From positions 1 through 64,000 of the forward strand of contig WBZZ01002865.1 of the NCBI GenBank assembly GCA_019918135.1: a stretch of 64,000 nucleotides of DNA, written 5' to 3'. The translations under genes and the position numbers were made by a program. The notes under the pieces are model-generated. The model ran no database searches. It saw only the letters and a program-made list of their open reading frames with translations, and was not told the DNA's origin. Below, in pieces: positions 7,978 through 17,543 of this stretch (its first letter is position 1; every line of letters begins with the position of its first letter). This DNA is from Paulinella micropora. Taxonomy: Eukaryota; Cercozoa; Imbricatea; Euglyphida; Paulinellidae.

Positions 7978-10236
7978 CTAGGGTGTGCACCACGTCTGGT
8001 GGCAAACTCTCACATGCAGCGTAGGCACACGGGCCGCTGCTCCGAAGGCGTTGCCTGAAGCGCACCCCGTCTGGCCCGTGGGCAGCTTATAGAACATCAA
8101 GGGAATGATGAGCTTATAACGCAGGTAGTACTGATAAGGGTTAGCAAATTCTAGATCAGAAAATTGCGTGCAGTACGCGCTCGTGCCAGTATTGACGTTG
8201 CCACCGCTCAAGTCTAGATTTGTATTGCTGTAGTATCTGATGTAGTACCAATTGGTGCCATCGTTAGAACCCGCTACGTACAGCGCCGCGGGGCCCGCGT
8301 ATTCTTGGCTGGCCCCCGGCACCGTAGAGCAAAGGTAGATGGTTGAAATTCTGGCGGCGGTCGTTGATGACTGCAAGAGCAGTATCTGTCCCGTGACGGA
8401 GCTCGGCACACCGTTCGGTACATTCAGGATCGTGTGTGATGTTTTGCTCGTTCGGCAATAAAACAAATTTCTGGCGGTGTCGGACGTAGACAGCGTGATG
8501 TAGTCGCTGGTAGTGGTGCTTATGTAGGTGGTGGCTATGTCAGAATCCATGGCATAGCTTGCAACGGCATTATTGGAAAATGCAGACACGCCCCAGCCCG
8601 TGTTGGCGTTCGAATTGACACCGGTGCTGAAGGTTAAGGTGATAAAATAGTTGGTTGCGCAGAAGCGCGATGGCGTAGTGGAAACGGTTGGTGTCCCAGA
8701 ACGCGTCGGCGTCCCGGTCGGCGTCCCGGTAGGCGTCCCGGAACGGGTCGGCGTTACGGAGCTCGTGGAAGTCGGTGACACCGAGCTCGACAAGGACACT
8801 GAGCTTGTCACCGAGGGCGAGCTGGACAAGGACACCGAGCTGGTCACCGAGGGCGAGCTCGACAGGGAGCGCGAACCGGTCAGCGAGGCCGAGCTCGACA
8901 AGGACACTGAGCTAGTCACCGAGGGCGAGCTCGACAGGGATACTGAGCTGGTCATCGAGGGTGAGCTCGACAGGGACACCGAGCTGGTCATCGAGGGAGA
9001 GCTCGACAGGGAGCGCGAACCGGTCACCGAGGCCGAGCTCGACAGGGACACTGAGCTAGTCACCGAGGGCGAGCTCGACAGGGACACCGAGCTGGTCACC
9101 GAGGCCGAGCTCGACAGAGACACCGAGCTGGTCGCCGAGGAAGAGCTGGACAGGGACACCGAGCTGGTCGCCGAGGGCGAACTAGACGAAGAGACTGAGC
9201 AGGTCACTGACGCAGAGCTCACGCACGCCCGGGGGGCCTGCCTCTCGCTAAGCGCGAAGCCCCGTAGCAGCCCTTGGCAGAATGCCGCGGTGGCCTCCGA
9301 GTCCATGGGCGCTACCGTCCAGTTGCTCAGGTCCGGCACCAGCGCCGGCGCGCCGGACAGCATGCCGCTGGCTTCTCGCAGGCTGTCTGGCCTTCAGCGA
9401 GACAGGTCCGCCCCGAGCAGCGACGCGTCCGCAAACATGCCGCTGGCGTTCACGACCCGCGACATGTTCCAGCTGGCCAGCCCGGGCAGCGCAGTGGCCT
9501 GCGTGCCGCGGAACATGTAAGCCGTGTCTAGCACGCGCGATAGGTCCCAGCTCGTGATGTTGGCAAACTTGAGGCACGGCGAGTCTGCAAAGGCCGCGCG
9601 CGTGCTGGTCAGCGACGCACGCACCCGCAGACCCGACACGTCGAAGCACGCGGGCCGCGACAGCCCCGCGAAGCTGAAGGCCAGGCTCTGCAAGCCCGTC
9701 GTGTCCAGCTGGTCCAGGGGCGGCAGCCACTCCAGCGCCGTCTCGCCGTAGAAGTGTTGCCCCGTCTCGGCCGCGAGCCGCAGCCCGCCCCACTGCAACA
9801 CCTTGCGCAGGGCTACCCGGCCGCCACCGCCGTGCTGGGAGCGCCAATCCGAGGTCATAGCCCAAGCCGGCAGCCGGCCGCGCACGACCACCAAGAACAC
9901 ACCGCCGTCGGTAAAAGTATGGCTGCACGGCCCCAGCAGCGCGCTGCACTGCTGCGCGGCCCCTCCCTGCTCCCAAAAAACCTCCCACACATAGGGCTCC
10001 GACGCAGTCACGCGCCTGCGCCGCCGAGCCATGGCGGCCCCGTTGGCGCCGGCGGCGGGCAGCGTCCAGTTGTCGCCCGCCGCGCTCACCGACAGCTCCA
10101 GCACCAGGTCGCCGGGCGTAGCCACAGCTGGATCATACGGGCAATACGCGCGCAACAGCAACGGCAGCAAGGCCGCCAGCAGAACACGCGGCCACCCTAA
10201 GGAGCCGAAGCTACAGGAAAATAGCCGGGCGTGCAT
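7978..10236 (-). pseudogene. Adhesin A: signal peptide, BspA/DUF285 repeats, Ser stalk, discoidin-like tail; one in-frame TGA
   Basis: The ATG at 10236 starts a hydrophobic signal peptide (VLLAALLPLLLRAYC). A paralogue-specific N-domain follows, then BspA/DUF285-type units (SWDLSRV...YMF...SWNMSRVVNASGMF), a Ser/Thr/Val repeat stalk, a PT-rich linker and a ~230-residue C-terminal domain that looks discoidin/galactose-binding-like and ends in WCTP. A TGA at 9394-9396 stands where all four paralogues have the Trp codon TGG; the frame is otherwise continuous over 753 codons. The product would be a secreted or surface protein. Either the gene is dead, or the stop is read through, or it is a G-to-A sequencing error. 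The stop at 7978 is TAG. Confidence 0.75.
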
Positions 10237-10243
10237 CTCTCTG

Positions 10244-10276
10244 CTATAGATATTACTAGATTACTACGTGTACCCC
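10244..10276 (-). promoter_or_regulatory. Shared adhesin promoter element (gene A)
   Basis: On the coding strand this is GGGGTACACGTAGTAAT followed by CTAGTAATATCTATAG, ending 8 bases before the ATG. The same GGGGTACAT / AATATMTRTA layout lies immediately before all five adhesin genes. Confidence 0.6.
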
Positions 10277-10629
10277 GTCCCCCCTGCCTCTCTCTCTCTC
10301 TCTCTCAGGGCTCTTTTGGATGCTCCCGCTGTACATCTTTTAATAAATGTTGACTACGTCGTCGGTATCTGCCTGTCGCGCACACAGAATCTTCCGCAGT
10401 CCTAGCTTTCCGTGCGATTACGCACGAGTCATGTAGAATAGGGCAGAGTGCGGGCCTTGAAAAAAATATACAAGGAAGCACGAAAGCGAAAGCGAGAGGA
10501 GCGGCAGGTGCCGCTACGTACAGGACTTCGATGGCGTAGTAGAAACGGGTCGGCGTCACGGACAGAGTCACTGATTTCGTTGGGGTCACAGATGTCGTGG
10601 GCGAGAATAGAAGCAGGGGATTGCGCATA
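10277..10629 (-). other. Adhesin 3'-end remnants between genes A and B
   Basis: No complete gene. 10360-10445 resembles 17490-17562, the 3' end and downstream region of adhesin D. 10540-10628 encodes a short SVTPTKSVT...VTPTRF stretch matching the PT linker and first residues of the discoidin-like tail of gene A. It seems to be a truncated tail module left by recombination. A (CT)n run is at about 10290-10306. Confidence 0.55.
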
Positions 10630-13600
10630 TTAGCGCCGTCCCACTGGGATGCACCTCGGCACGTTCAGCGTGACCCTCACGTCACCCAAAAACACGATTC
10701 TTTCACAGATTGAACCGGCGGTGGTGTAGGCCAGGAAGTTCCTAATCACGACAAAGCGGTAGGCGTTATAATCCTGGTTTAGGGTAAAGCTCGCGGTTTT
10801 GGTCTGCCCTTGAGTCCACCCGCTCCAGGTACCGCTCGCGCCCAGATAGGTCCAGCTCGTACCACCGTCCGTAGATCCTAGCACCACCAACTCCGACACC
10901 GCGCCGATCATATTGCAGACAGTAGGGCAATTATTGATGGGGCGGGGGTAGGTAGCACCCGACGTGCTGATCACGGCGACTGATAAGAGCTTGGCGAAGC
11001 TGCCTAGTGACTGTTTTACTTGCACATATTCGCCGAAATAGTTTGTGTTGTTGGCCACAGTAACGGGCGAAGTCGCAGTGTTGGTACAAACGTTGCCGCT
11101 GATGCTTGTACCGTAATTATTACTGCCAGACGAAGTCCAAAAACTTGTAGCGCTGTTGTCCGTAGCAGAGCTTGCACTGCTACCGCTGCTAACGGTCACG
11201 ACCCAACCGTGCAGGTTGCTGGCTGACGTGAGCGTCTGTGTGCCGGTCTGGGTATAGCCAGCGTCGCACGTGCAAGTGTAGCTGCCGTAGGTGTTGGTGC
11301 AGACCCCGTTGACCCCGCAGCCGCCATTGTCCGGGCGGGCACACTCATTGATGTCCGGCAACACAGATATCGTCGGCGTCACGGTGGGCGTCACGGTGGG
11401 CGTCACGGACACGGTCGCCGTCGGAGTGAGCGAGGGGCTCGGAGTGAGCGAGGGGCTCGCGGAGGGTGACGGCCAGGTGGTAAGACCGAAGCTGGCAAGT
11501 CGGAGCTTCAGGGCCGGCGAGCACCAGAGCATGGGATACATGCTGTTGCCATTCTCCACCAGGACATCGATCGTAGCTAGCTCTTTGTCTCCGGAGAGTA
11601 GTTGGGAAAAGTTATAGCTTCTTTGTTCCGCGCCGTGGGGAGTCGCAGAGCCGTACAAGCTACCACTAAACACGGTGCTTGAAGCGCTTTGGATGGAATA
11701 GACTCTGACGTAAATATTATAAACTACTGAGTTCACGTTGGCGATGTTCAGGGTGTATCCGTATACTTGGTTGGCTCTGAGGATGACGGGGTCGCCTCCG
11801 GCGACAACTGTGTGCCTAATAGTAAAATAACTGTAGCTGGCACCATTGGTCGCACAATACGCAACGTTGAACTCCAGGTTGCCTGTATTCGTGACGATAA
11901 AGTTACGTGGATCGCCTCCCGCGTTATTGCGGACTGTCCAGTCCAGCCCAGGTTTAAGGTCGGCGGGACTGGATAGGTCGCCCCACAGCCTCCGCTGCTC
12001 TGTCTAAAATAGAAGCAGGGGCTTCTGGAGCTGCTGACGCTCGGGCTTATGCTGACAGTGTTGGAACTGGTGAGACTCCTCGTGGGCGTCTGTGTCGGGG
12101 TGATGGTCGCGCTGGGGCTGCGCGTTGGCGTCGCCGAGCTGGTCGACGTCATTGAGTTGGAGGTAGTGGATGACACTGAGCTAGACAGAGACAAAGAGCT
12201 CGACCCCGTCACTGACACCGACCCCGACACGGACGCCGAACTGGTCAGCGACACCGAGCCGGTCAGGGACACCGAGCCGGTCAGGGACGCCGAGCTGGAC
12301 AGCGACACCGAGCCGGTCAGTGATGCAGAGCTGGAACGCGACGCCGAGCCGGACAGCGACACCGAGCTGGTCCGCGACACCGAGCTGGACACCGACACCG
12401 AGCTGGTCAGCGACGCCGAGCCGGTCAGGGACGCAGAGCCCGTCAGGGACGCCGAGCCTGTCAGCGACGCAGAGCTGGATAGCGAAGCCGAACCGGTCCG
12501 CGACACCGAGCTGGACAGCGACACCGAGCTGGATACCGACACCGAGCTGGACACTGACACCGAGCTGGACAGTGACACCGAGCTGGACACTGACACGGAG
12601 CTGGTCAGCGACGCCGAGCTGGACACTGACACCGAGCTAGTCAGCGACGCCGAACTGGACAGCGACTCCGAGCTGGTAGGCGACGCCGAGCTGGACAGCG
12701 ACGCCGAGCTGGACACTGACACCGAGCTGGACAGCGACTCCGAGCTGGTCGGCGACTCCGAGCTTGTCACAGAGGCCGGTGCTAGTCACCGACGCTGAGC
12801 CCGACAGAGACGGCGAGCTAGAGCGCGAAAACGAAGCAGAAGGGCTCTGGGAAGTCCAGCTGTCTATGCACGCTCGGGGAGCCTGGGACTTTTGCAGTAC
12901 AGACCCGCGCGCTAGGCCCTCGCAGAAGGCCGCGGTGGCCTCCGGCTCCATGGGCGCTATGGTCCAGTTGTTCAGGTTCTGAACCAGCGCGGGCGCGCCG
13001 GACAGCATGCCGCTGGCGTCTTGCAGGCTGTCTGGCCTCCAGCGAGACAGGTCCGCCCCGAGCAGGGATGCGTCCGCAAACATGCCGCTGGCGTTCACGA
13101 CCTGCGACATGTTCCAGCTTGCCTGTCCGGGCAACGAAGTGGCCTGCGTGCCGCGGAACATGTACGCCGTATCTAGCATGCGCGACAGGTCCCAGCTCGT
13201 GACGTTGGCAAACTTGAGGCACGGCGAATCCGCAAAGGCCGCGCGCGTGCTGGTCAACGACGCACGCACCCGCAGCCCCGACACGTCGAAGCACGCGGCC
13301 CGCGACAGCCCCGCAAAGCTGAAGGCCAGGCTCTGCAAACCCGTCGTGTCCAGCTGTTCCAGGGGCGGCAGCCACTCCAGCTCCGTCTCGCCGTAGAAGT
13401 GTTGCCCCGTCTCGGCCGCGAGCCGCAGCCCGCCCCACTGCAGCACCTTGCGCAAGGCTACCCGGCCGCCACCGCCGTACTGGGCCCGCCACTCCGAGGT
13501 CATAGCCCACGCCGGCAGCCGGCCGCGCACTACCACCCCAAACACGCCGCCGTCGGTAAAGGTGTGGCTGCACGGCCCCAGCAGCGCGCTGCACTGCTGC

Positions 13601-13866
13601 GCGGCCCCTCCCTGCTCCCAGAAAACCTCCCACACACCGGTGGCCGTCGTGCGACGGCGCCGCCGAGCCATGGCGGCCCCGTTGGCGCCGGCGGCCGGCA
13701 GCGTCCAGTTGTCGCCCGCCGCGCTCACCGACAGCTCCAGCACCAGGTCGCCTGGCTTAGCCGACGAGGGTTCATACGGGCAATACGCGCGCAACAGCAA
13801 CGGCAGCAAGGCCGCTAGCAACACGTGCGGCCACCCTGGAACTAGGTTCGACTGTATCATCCTCAT
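10630..13866 (-). pseudogene. Adhesin B: BspA repeats, long Ser stalk, beta-module, EGF and discoidin-like domain; two frameshifts
   Basis: Signal peptide, N-domain and DUF285 repeats start at the ATG 13866. Near 12777 an extra G (GGCCGG against GGCCG in genes C and D) shifts the frame into the Ser-rich stalk (about 12060-12770). After a CFYFRQSSGGCG beta-module, a missing C near 11950 (CCC against CCCC in gene D) shifts it again. The third frame carries a calcium-binding EGF domain (DINECARPDNGGCGVNG, CTNTYGSYTCTCDAG) and a discoidin-like domain, ending GRR at 10630. The stalk and beta-module are nearly the same as in gene D, suggesting gene conversion. Both lesions lie in short homopolymers, so sequencing error is possible. 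Confidence 0.75.
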
Positions 13867-13880
13867 CCACTAGCGCTTTT

Positions 13881-13908
13881 AATGTAGATATATTGCGAGA
13901 TGTACCCC
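13881..13908 (-). promoter_or_regulatory. Shared adhesin promoter element (gene B)
   Basis: Coding strand GGGGTACATCTCGCAATA then TATCTACATT, 15 bases before the ATG at 13866; the same element as at the other four adhesin genes. Confidence 0.6.
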
Positions 13909-14169
13909 AGCCCCTCTCTTCACACACTAGCGCCGGGGGAGGGGCTGAAAGGGCCAGTGTGGCAGAGGGGCGAGGGAAGAGAAGAATACAGGGCCCGGCG
14001 ACCTGGTTTTTATTTTTTAATAACTATTAAATGGGGCGTATGCAGGTAGTAGACAGGCCCCGCCGGGAAACAGCGCGACGTAGAGTTATTTCGGAGCGTA
14101 CAGGTTACAAGGTACCAAAAAAAAAATGCTTTTAATAAAAACCCCCGGTCCGCCGGGGCATATCTTGGC

Positions 14170-14802
14170 TTAGGGTGGGCACCACGTCGGGTGGCAAACT
14201 CTTACTTTTATTGTAGGCACATAGGCCACTGCCCCGAAGGCATTGCTGGCAGCACAACCCGTCTGGTCCGTGGGCAGCTTATAGAACATCAAGGGAATGA
14301 TGAGCTTATAACGCAGGTAGTACTGATAAGGCGTAGCAAACTCTAAATCAGAAAATTGCGTGCAGTAGGCGCTGGTGCCAGTATTTACGTTTCCACCGTC
14401 CAGGTCCACATTTGTATTGGTGTAGTATCTGATGTAGTACCAATTGGTTCCATCGTTAGAACCCGCTACGTACAGCGCCGCGGGGCCCTCGTATTCGCGG
14501 CCGGCCCCCGGCACCGTGGAGCAAAGGTAGATTGTGGAAATCCTGGCGGCGGTAGTTGCTGATTGCAAGTACAGCGCCTGCCCCGTCACGGAACTCAGAA
14601 CACCGTTCGGTACATTAAGGATCGTGTGTGCTGTTTTGCTCGTTTGGCAATAAAACAAGTTTCTGGCGGTGTCGGACGTATACAGGGTGACATAGTCGCT
14701 GGTAGTAGTGCTTGTGTAGCTAGTGGTTATGTCAGAATCCATGGCACAGATTTCGTCAAAGAGATCGTGGGGCGTCGCAGATACCGCCGCGGACGGCGTC
14801 GG
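14170..14802 (-). pseudogene. Adhesin discoidin-like tail module directly behind gene C, in the same frame after a TAG
   Basis: From the ATG at 14742 it encodes 190 residues closely similar to the tail of adhesin A (MDSDITTSYTSTTTSDYV..., YQYYLRYKLIIPLMFYKLP, ending WCPP). The frame is open upstream to the TAG stop of gene C at 14803-14805 and lies in the same frame as gene C. Readthrough of that TAG would therefore append this domain to gene C. As an independent gene it lacks a signal peptide, which is improbable for a surface module. It is either a recombination leftover or a conditional C-terminal extension. Confidence 0.6.
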
Positions 14803-17343
14803 CTAAACTGCGATGCACGCCGGCACGTTCAGCGTGACCCGCACGTCGCCCAAAAACGCTTGCTTGTTACAGGCGGCGTTGGGGTCGGTGTAGGCTATGT
14901 AGTTCCTGATCACGACAAAGCGGTAGGCATTATAGTCCCTGGTTGGGGTCAGGCTCACGTTTCGGTTCTGGCCCGCGGACCAGCCGCTCCAGGTGCCGCC
15001 CGTGCCTAGGTAGCTCCAGCTCGTGCCACTGTCAGTAGAACCTAGCACCGCCAGCTCCGACACGGCGCCTAACCAACTGCAACTATTAGCGCAGCGATTG
15101 ACGGGGGCTGGGTAGGTGGCACCCGACGTGCTGATTATGCCGACTGACACGAGCCGCGCAAAGCTGCCCAGCGACTGTGTTACTTGCGCGTATTCGCCTG
15201 CATAGTTTGTACCACCCGCCACGGTAATGGGGGAAGTCGCGGTGTTGGTACAAATTTTGCTGCTCATGGTTGTGCCGTAAGTACCAGAGGAGGCCGACGA
15301 GGTCCAAAAAGTGGTGGACTTATCGTCCATAGCCGGGTGTGGAGTGAGACCGCTGCTGATGGTCACGACCCAGCCGTACAGGCCGCTGGTTGACGTGAGC
15401 GTGCGTGTGCCGGCCTGGACAAAGCCTGCATTGCACGTGCAAGTGTAGCTGCCGTAGGTGTTAGTGCAGACTCCGTTTATTCCGCAGCCGCCATTGTCCG
15501 GGAGGGCGCACTCATTGATGTCGGGCGACGCGGACAGTGACACTGACGGCGACACGGACGGCGTCACGGACGGCGTCACGGACGGGGTCACAGATATGGT
15601 GGGTGTCACAGAAATAGTCGCCGTCACCGACGCCGAGCTGGACAAGGACACTGAGCTGGTCACCGAGGGGCTAGGGGTCAGGCTAGGCGAGTTTGTCAGT
15701 GTTTGCGAATTGGTCGGCGTCGGCGTGGCCGAGCGCGTGGGCGAGCTGGTAGACGTCATTGAGCTGGAGGCAGTGGAGGACACAGAGCTAGACAGAGACG
15801 GAGAGCTCGACAGGGAACGCGAACCCGTCAGCGACGCCGAGCTGGTCACCGACGCCGAACGGGTCCGCGACACCGAGCTGGACAGCGACACCGAGCTGGA
15901 TACCGACACCGAGCTGGACACTGACACCGAGCTGGACACTGACACGGAGCTGGTCAGCGACGCCGAGCTGGACACTGACACCGAGCTAGTCAGCGACGCC
16001 GAACTGGACAGCGACTCCGAGCTGGACAGCGACGCCGAGCTGGACACCGACACCGAGCTGGACAGCGACTCCGAGCTGGACAGCGACTCCGAGCTGGTCG
16101 GCGACTCCGAGCTGGACAGCGACTCCGAGCTGGTCGGCGACGCCGAGCTGGACAGCGACTCCGAGCTGGTCGGCGACTCCGAGCTGGACAGCGACTCCGA
16201 GCTGGTCGGCGACTCCGAGCTTGTCACAGAGGCCGTGCTAGTCACCGACGCTGAGCCCGACAGAGACGGCGAGCTAGAGAGCGAAAACGAAGCAGAAGGG
16301 CTCTGGGAAGTCCAGCTGTCTATGCACGCTCGGGGAGCCTGGGACTTTTGCAGTACAGAGCCGCGCGCTAGGCCCTCGCAGAAGGCCGCGGTGGCCTCCG
16401 GCTCCATGGGCGCTATGGTCCAGTTGTTCAGGTTCTGTACCAGCGCGGGCGCGCCGGACAGCATGCCGCTGGCGTCTTGCAGGCTGTCTGGCATCCAGCG
16501 AGACAGGTCCGCCCCGAGCAGCGACGCGTCCGCAAACATGCCGCTGGCGTTCACGACCCGCGACATGTTCCAGCTGGCCAGCCCGGGCAGCGCAGTGGCC
16601 TGCGTGCCGCGGAACATGTAAGCCGTGTCTAGCACGCGCGATAGGTCCCAGCTCGTGATGTTGGCAAACTCGAGGCACGGCGAGTCCGCAAAGGCCGCGC
16701 GCGTGCTGGTCAGCGACGCACGCACCCGCAGACCCGACACGTCGAAGCACGCGGCCCGCGACAGCCCCGCGAAGCTGAAGGCCAGGCTCTGCAAACCCGT
16801 CGTGTCCAGCTGGTCCAGGGGCGGCAGCCACTCCAACGCGGTCTCGCCGTAGAAGTGTTGCCCCGTCTCGGCCGCGAGCCGCAGCCCGCCCCACTGCAAC
16901 ACTTTGCGCAGGGCTACCCGGCCGCCGCCGCCGTACTGGGCCCGCCACTCCGAGGTCATAGCCCAAGCCGGCAGCCGGCCGCGCACGACCACTAAGAACA
17001 CACCGCCGTCGGTAAAAGTATGGCTGCACGGCCCCAGCAGCGCGCTGCACTGCTGCGCGGCCCCTCCCTGCTCCCAAAAAACCTCCCAGACACTGGTGGC
17101 CGTCGTGCGACGGCGCCGCCGAGCCGTGGTGGCCCCGTTGGCGCCGGCAGCCGGCAGCGTCCAGTTGTCGCCCGCCGCGCTCACCAACAGCTCCAGCACC
17201 AGGTCGCTGGGCGTAGCCACAGAGGGGTCATACGGGCAATACGCGCGCAACAGCAACGGCAGCAAGGCCGCCAGCAGAACGCGCGGCCAGCCCGGGGAGC
17301 TGAAGCTGCCGGGAAATAGGTTCAACTGCATCAGCATTCCCAT
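14803..17343 (-). CDS. Adhesin C: signal peptide, BspA/DUF285 repeats, Ser stalk, calcium-binding EGF, discoidin-like domain
   Basis: About 846 residues from the ATG at 17343 (MGMLMQLN; the frame also opens from a GTG 36 bases upstream that lies before the promoter element). Signal peptide near residues 16-32; N-domain to about 170; DUF285-type repeats 175-310; S-x-S stalk about 368-600. A cbEGF domain starts near 608 with the D-I-N-E-C calcium-binding start and CTNTYGSYTCTC. A discoidin/F5-8C-like beta domain covers about 648-846. Predicted to be exported and to bind glycans or host surface; that is inference from the modules. It is the most intact of the EGF plus discoidin members. The stop is TAG with a further domain in frame behind it. 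Confidence 0.85.
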   Translation of the reverse strand: MGMLMQLNLFPGSFSSPGWPRVLLAALLPLLLRAYCPYDPSVATPSDLVLELLVSAAGDNWTLPAAGANGATTARRRRRTTATSVWEVFWEQGGAAQQCSALLGPCSHTFTDGGVFLVVVRGRLPAWAMTSEWRAQYGGGGRVALRKVLQWGGLRLAAETGQHFYGETALEWLPPLDQLDTTGLQSLAFSFAGLSRAACFDVSGLRVRASLTSTRAAFADSPCLEFANITSWDLSRVLDTAYMFRGTQATALPGLASWNMSRVVNASGMFADASLLGADLSRWMPDSLQDASGMLSGAPALVQNLNNWTIAPMEPEATAAFCEGLARGSVLQKSQAPRACIDSWTSQSPSASFSLSSSPSLSGSASVTSTASVTSSESPTSSESLSSSESPTSSESLSSSASPTSSESLSSSESPTSSESLSSSESLSSSVSVSSSASLSSSESLSSSASLTSSVSVSSSASLTSSVSVSSSVSVSSSVSVSSSVSLSSSVSRTRSASVTSSASLTGSRSLSSSPSLSSSVSSTASSSMTSTSSPTRSATPTPTNSQTLTNSPSLTPSPSVTSSVSLSSSASVTATISVTPTISVTPSVTPSVTPSVSPSVSLSASPDINECALPDNGGCGINGVCTNTYGSYTCTCNAGFVQAGTRTLTSTSGLYGWVVTISSGLTPHPAMDDKSTTFWTSSASSGTYGTTMSSKICTNTATSPITVAGGTNYAGEYAQVTQSLGSFARLVSVGIISTSGATYPAPVNRCANSCSWLGAVSELAVLGSTDSGTSWSYLGTGGTWSGWSAGQNRNVSLTPTRDYNAYRFVVIRNYIAYTDPNAACNKQAFLGDVRVTLNVPACIAV

Positions 17344-17351
17344 CTCTTTTC

Positions 17352-17375
17352 TGTAGATATTGCTAAATGCACCCC
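17352..17375 (-). promoter_or_regulatory. Shared adhesin promoter element (gene C)
   Basis: Coding strand GGGGTGCATTTAGCAAT then ATCTACA, 9 bases before the ATG at 17343. Confidence 0.6.
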
Positions 17376-17543
17376 ACACCCCCCACTGGCGCAGGGTTGG
17401 AGGGAAGGGAGGGAGGGGGGGGGAAAGAATGCAGGGCTGAGTTAGCCGTTATCTTTTAATAACTGTTAACTGGGGGGGGGGGGTGCGTCGGATGTGCCTG
17501 TCGCGCCAAAGATGTGTCATCAGCCCTAGCTGCGGAAGTGCGA

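Noticed and set aside
8651..9520. Long plus-strand acidic frame (EL-x-RDTEL-x-TEGEL) opposite adhesin A; similar frames at 12049-12798, 15458-16621, 19045-20190, 23966-26309
   Set aside because: They are antisense shadows of the Ser/Val stalk repeats. Periodic codons keep the opposite frame open, and the minus frame has signal peptides, EGF motifs and paralogue conservation.
9248..9988. Long minus-strand Arg/Ala/Gly frames overlapping the adhesin N-domains (also 12818, 16274, 19843, 25443)
   Set aside because: Out-of-frame shadows in GC-rich DNA; they recur only because the adhesin DNA itself is repeated.
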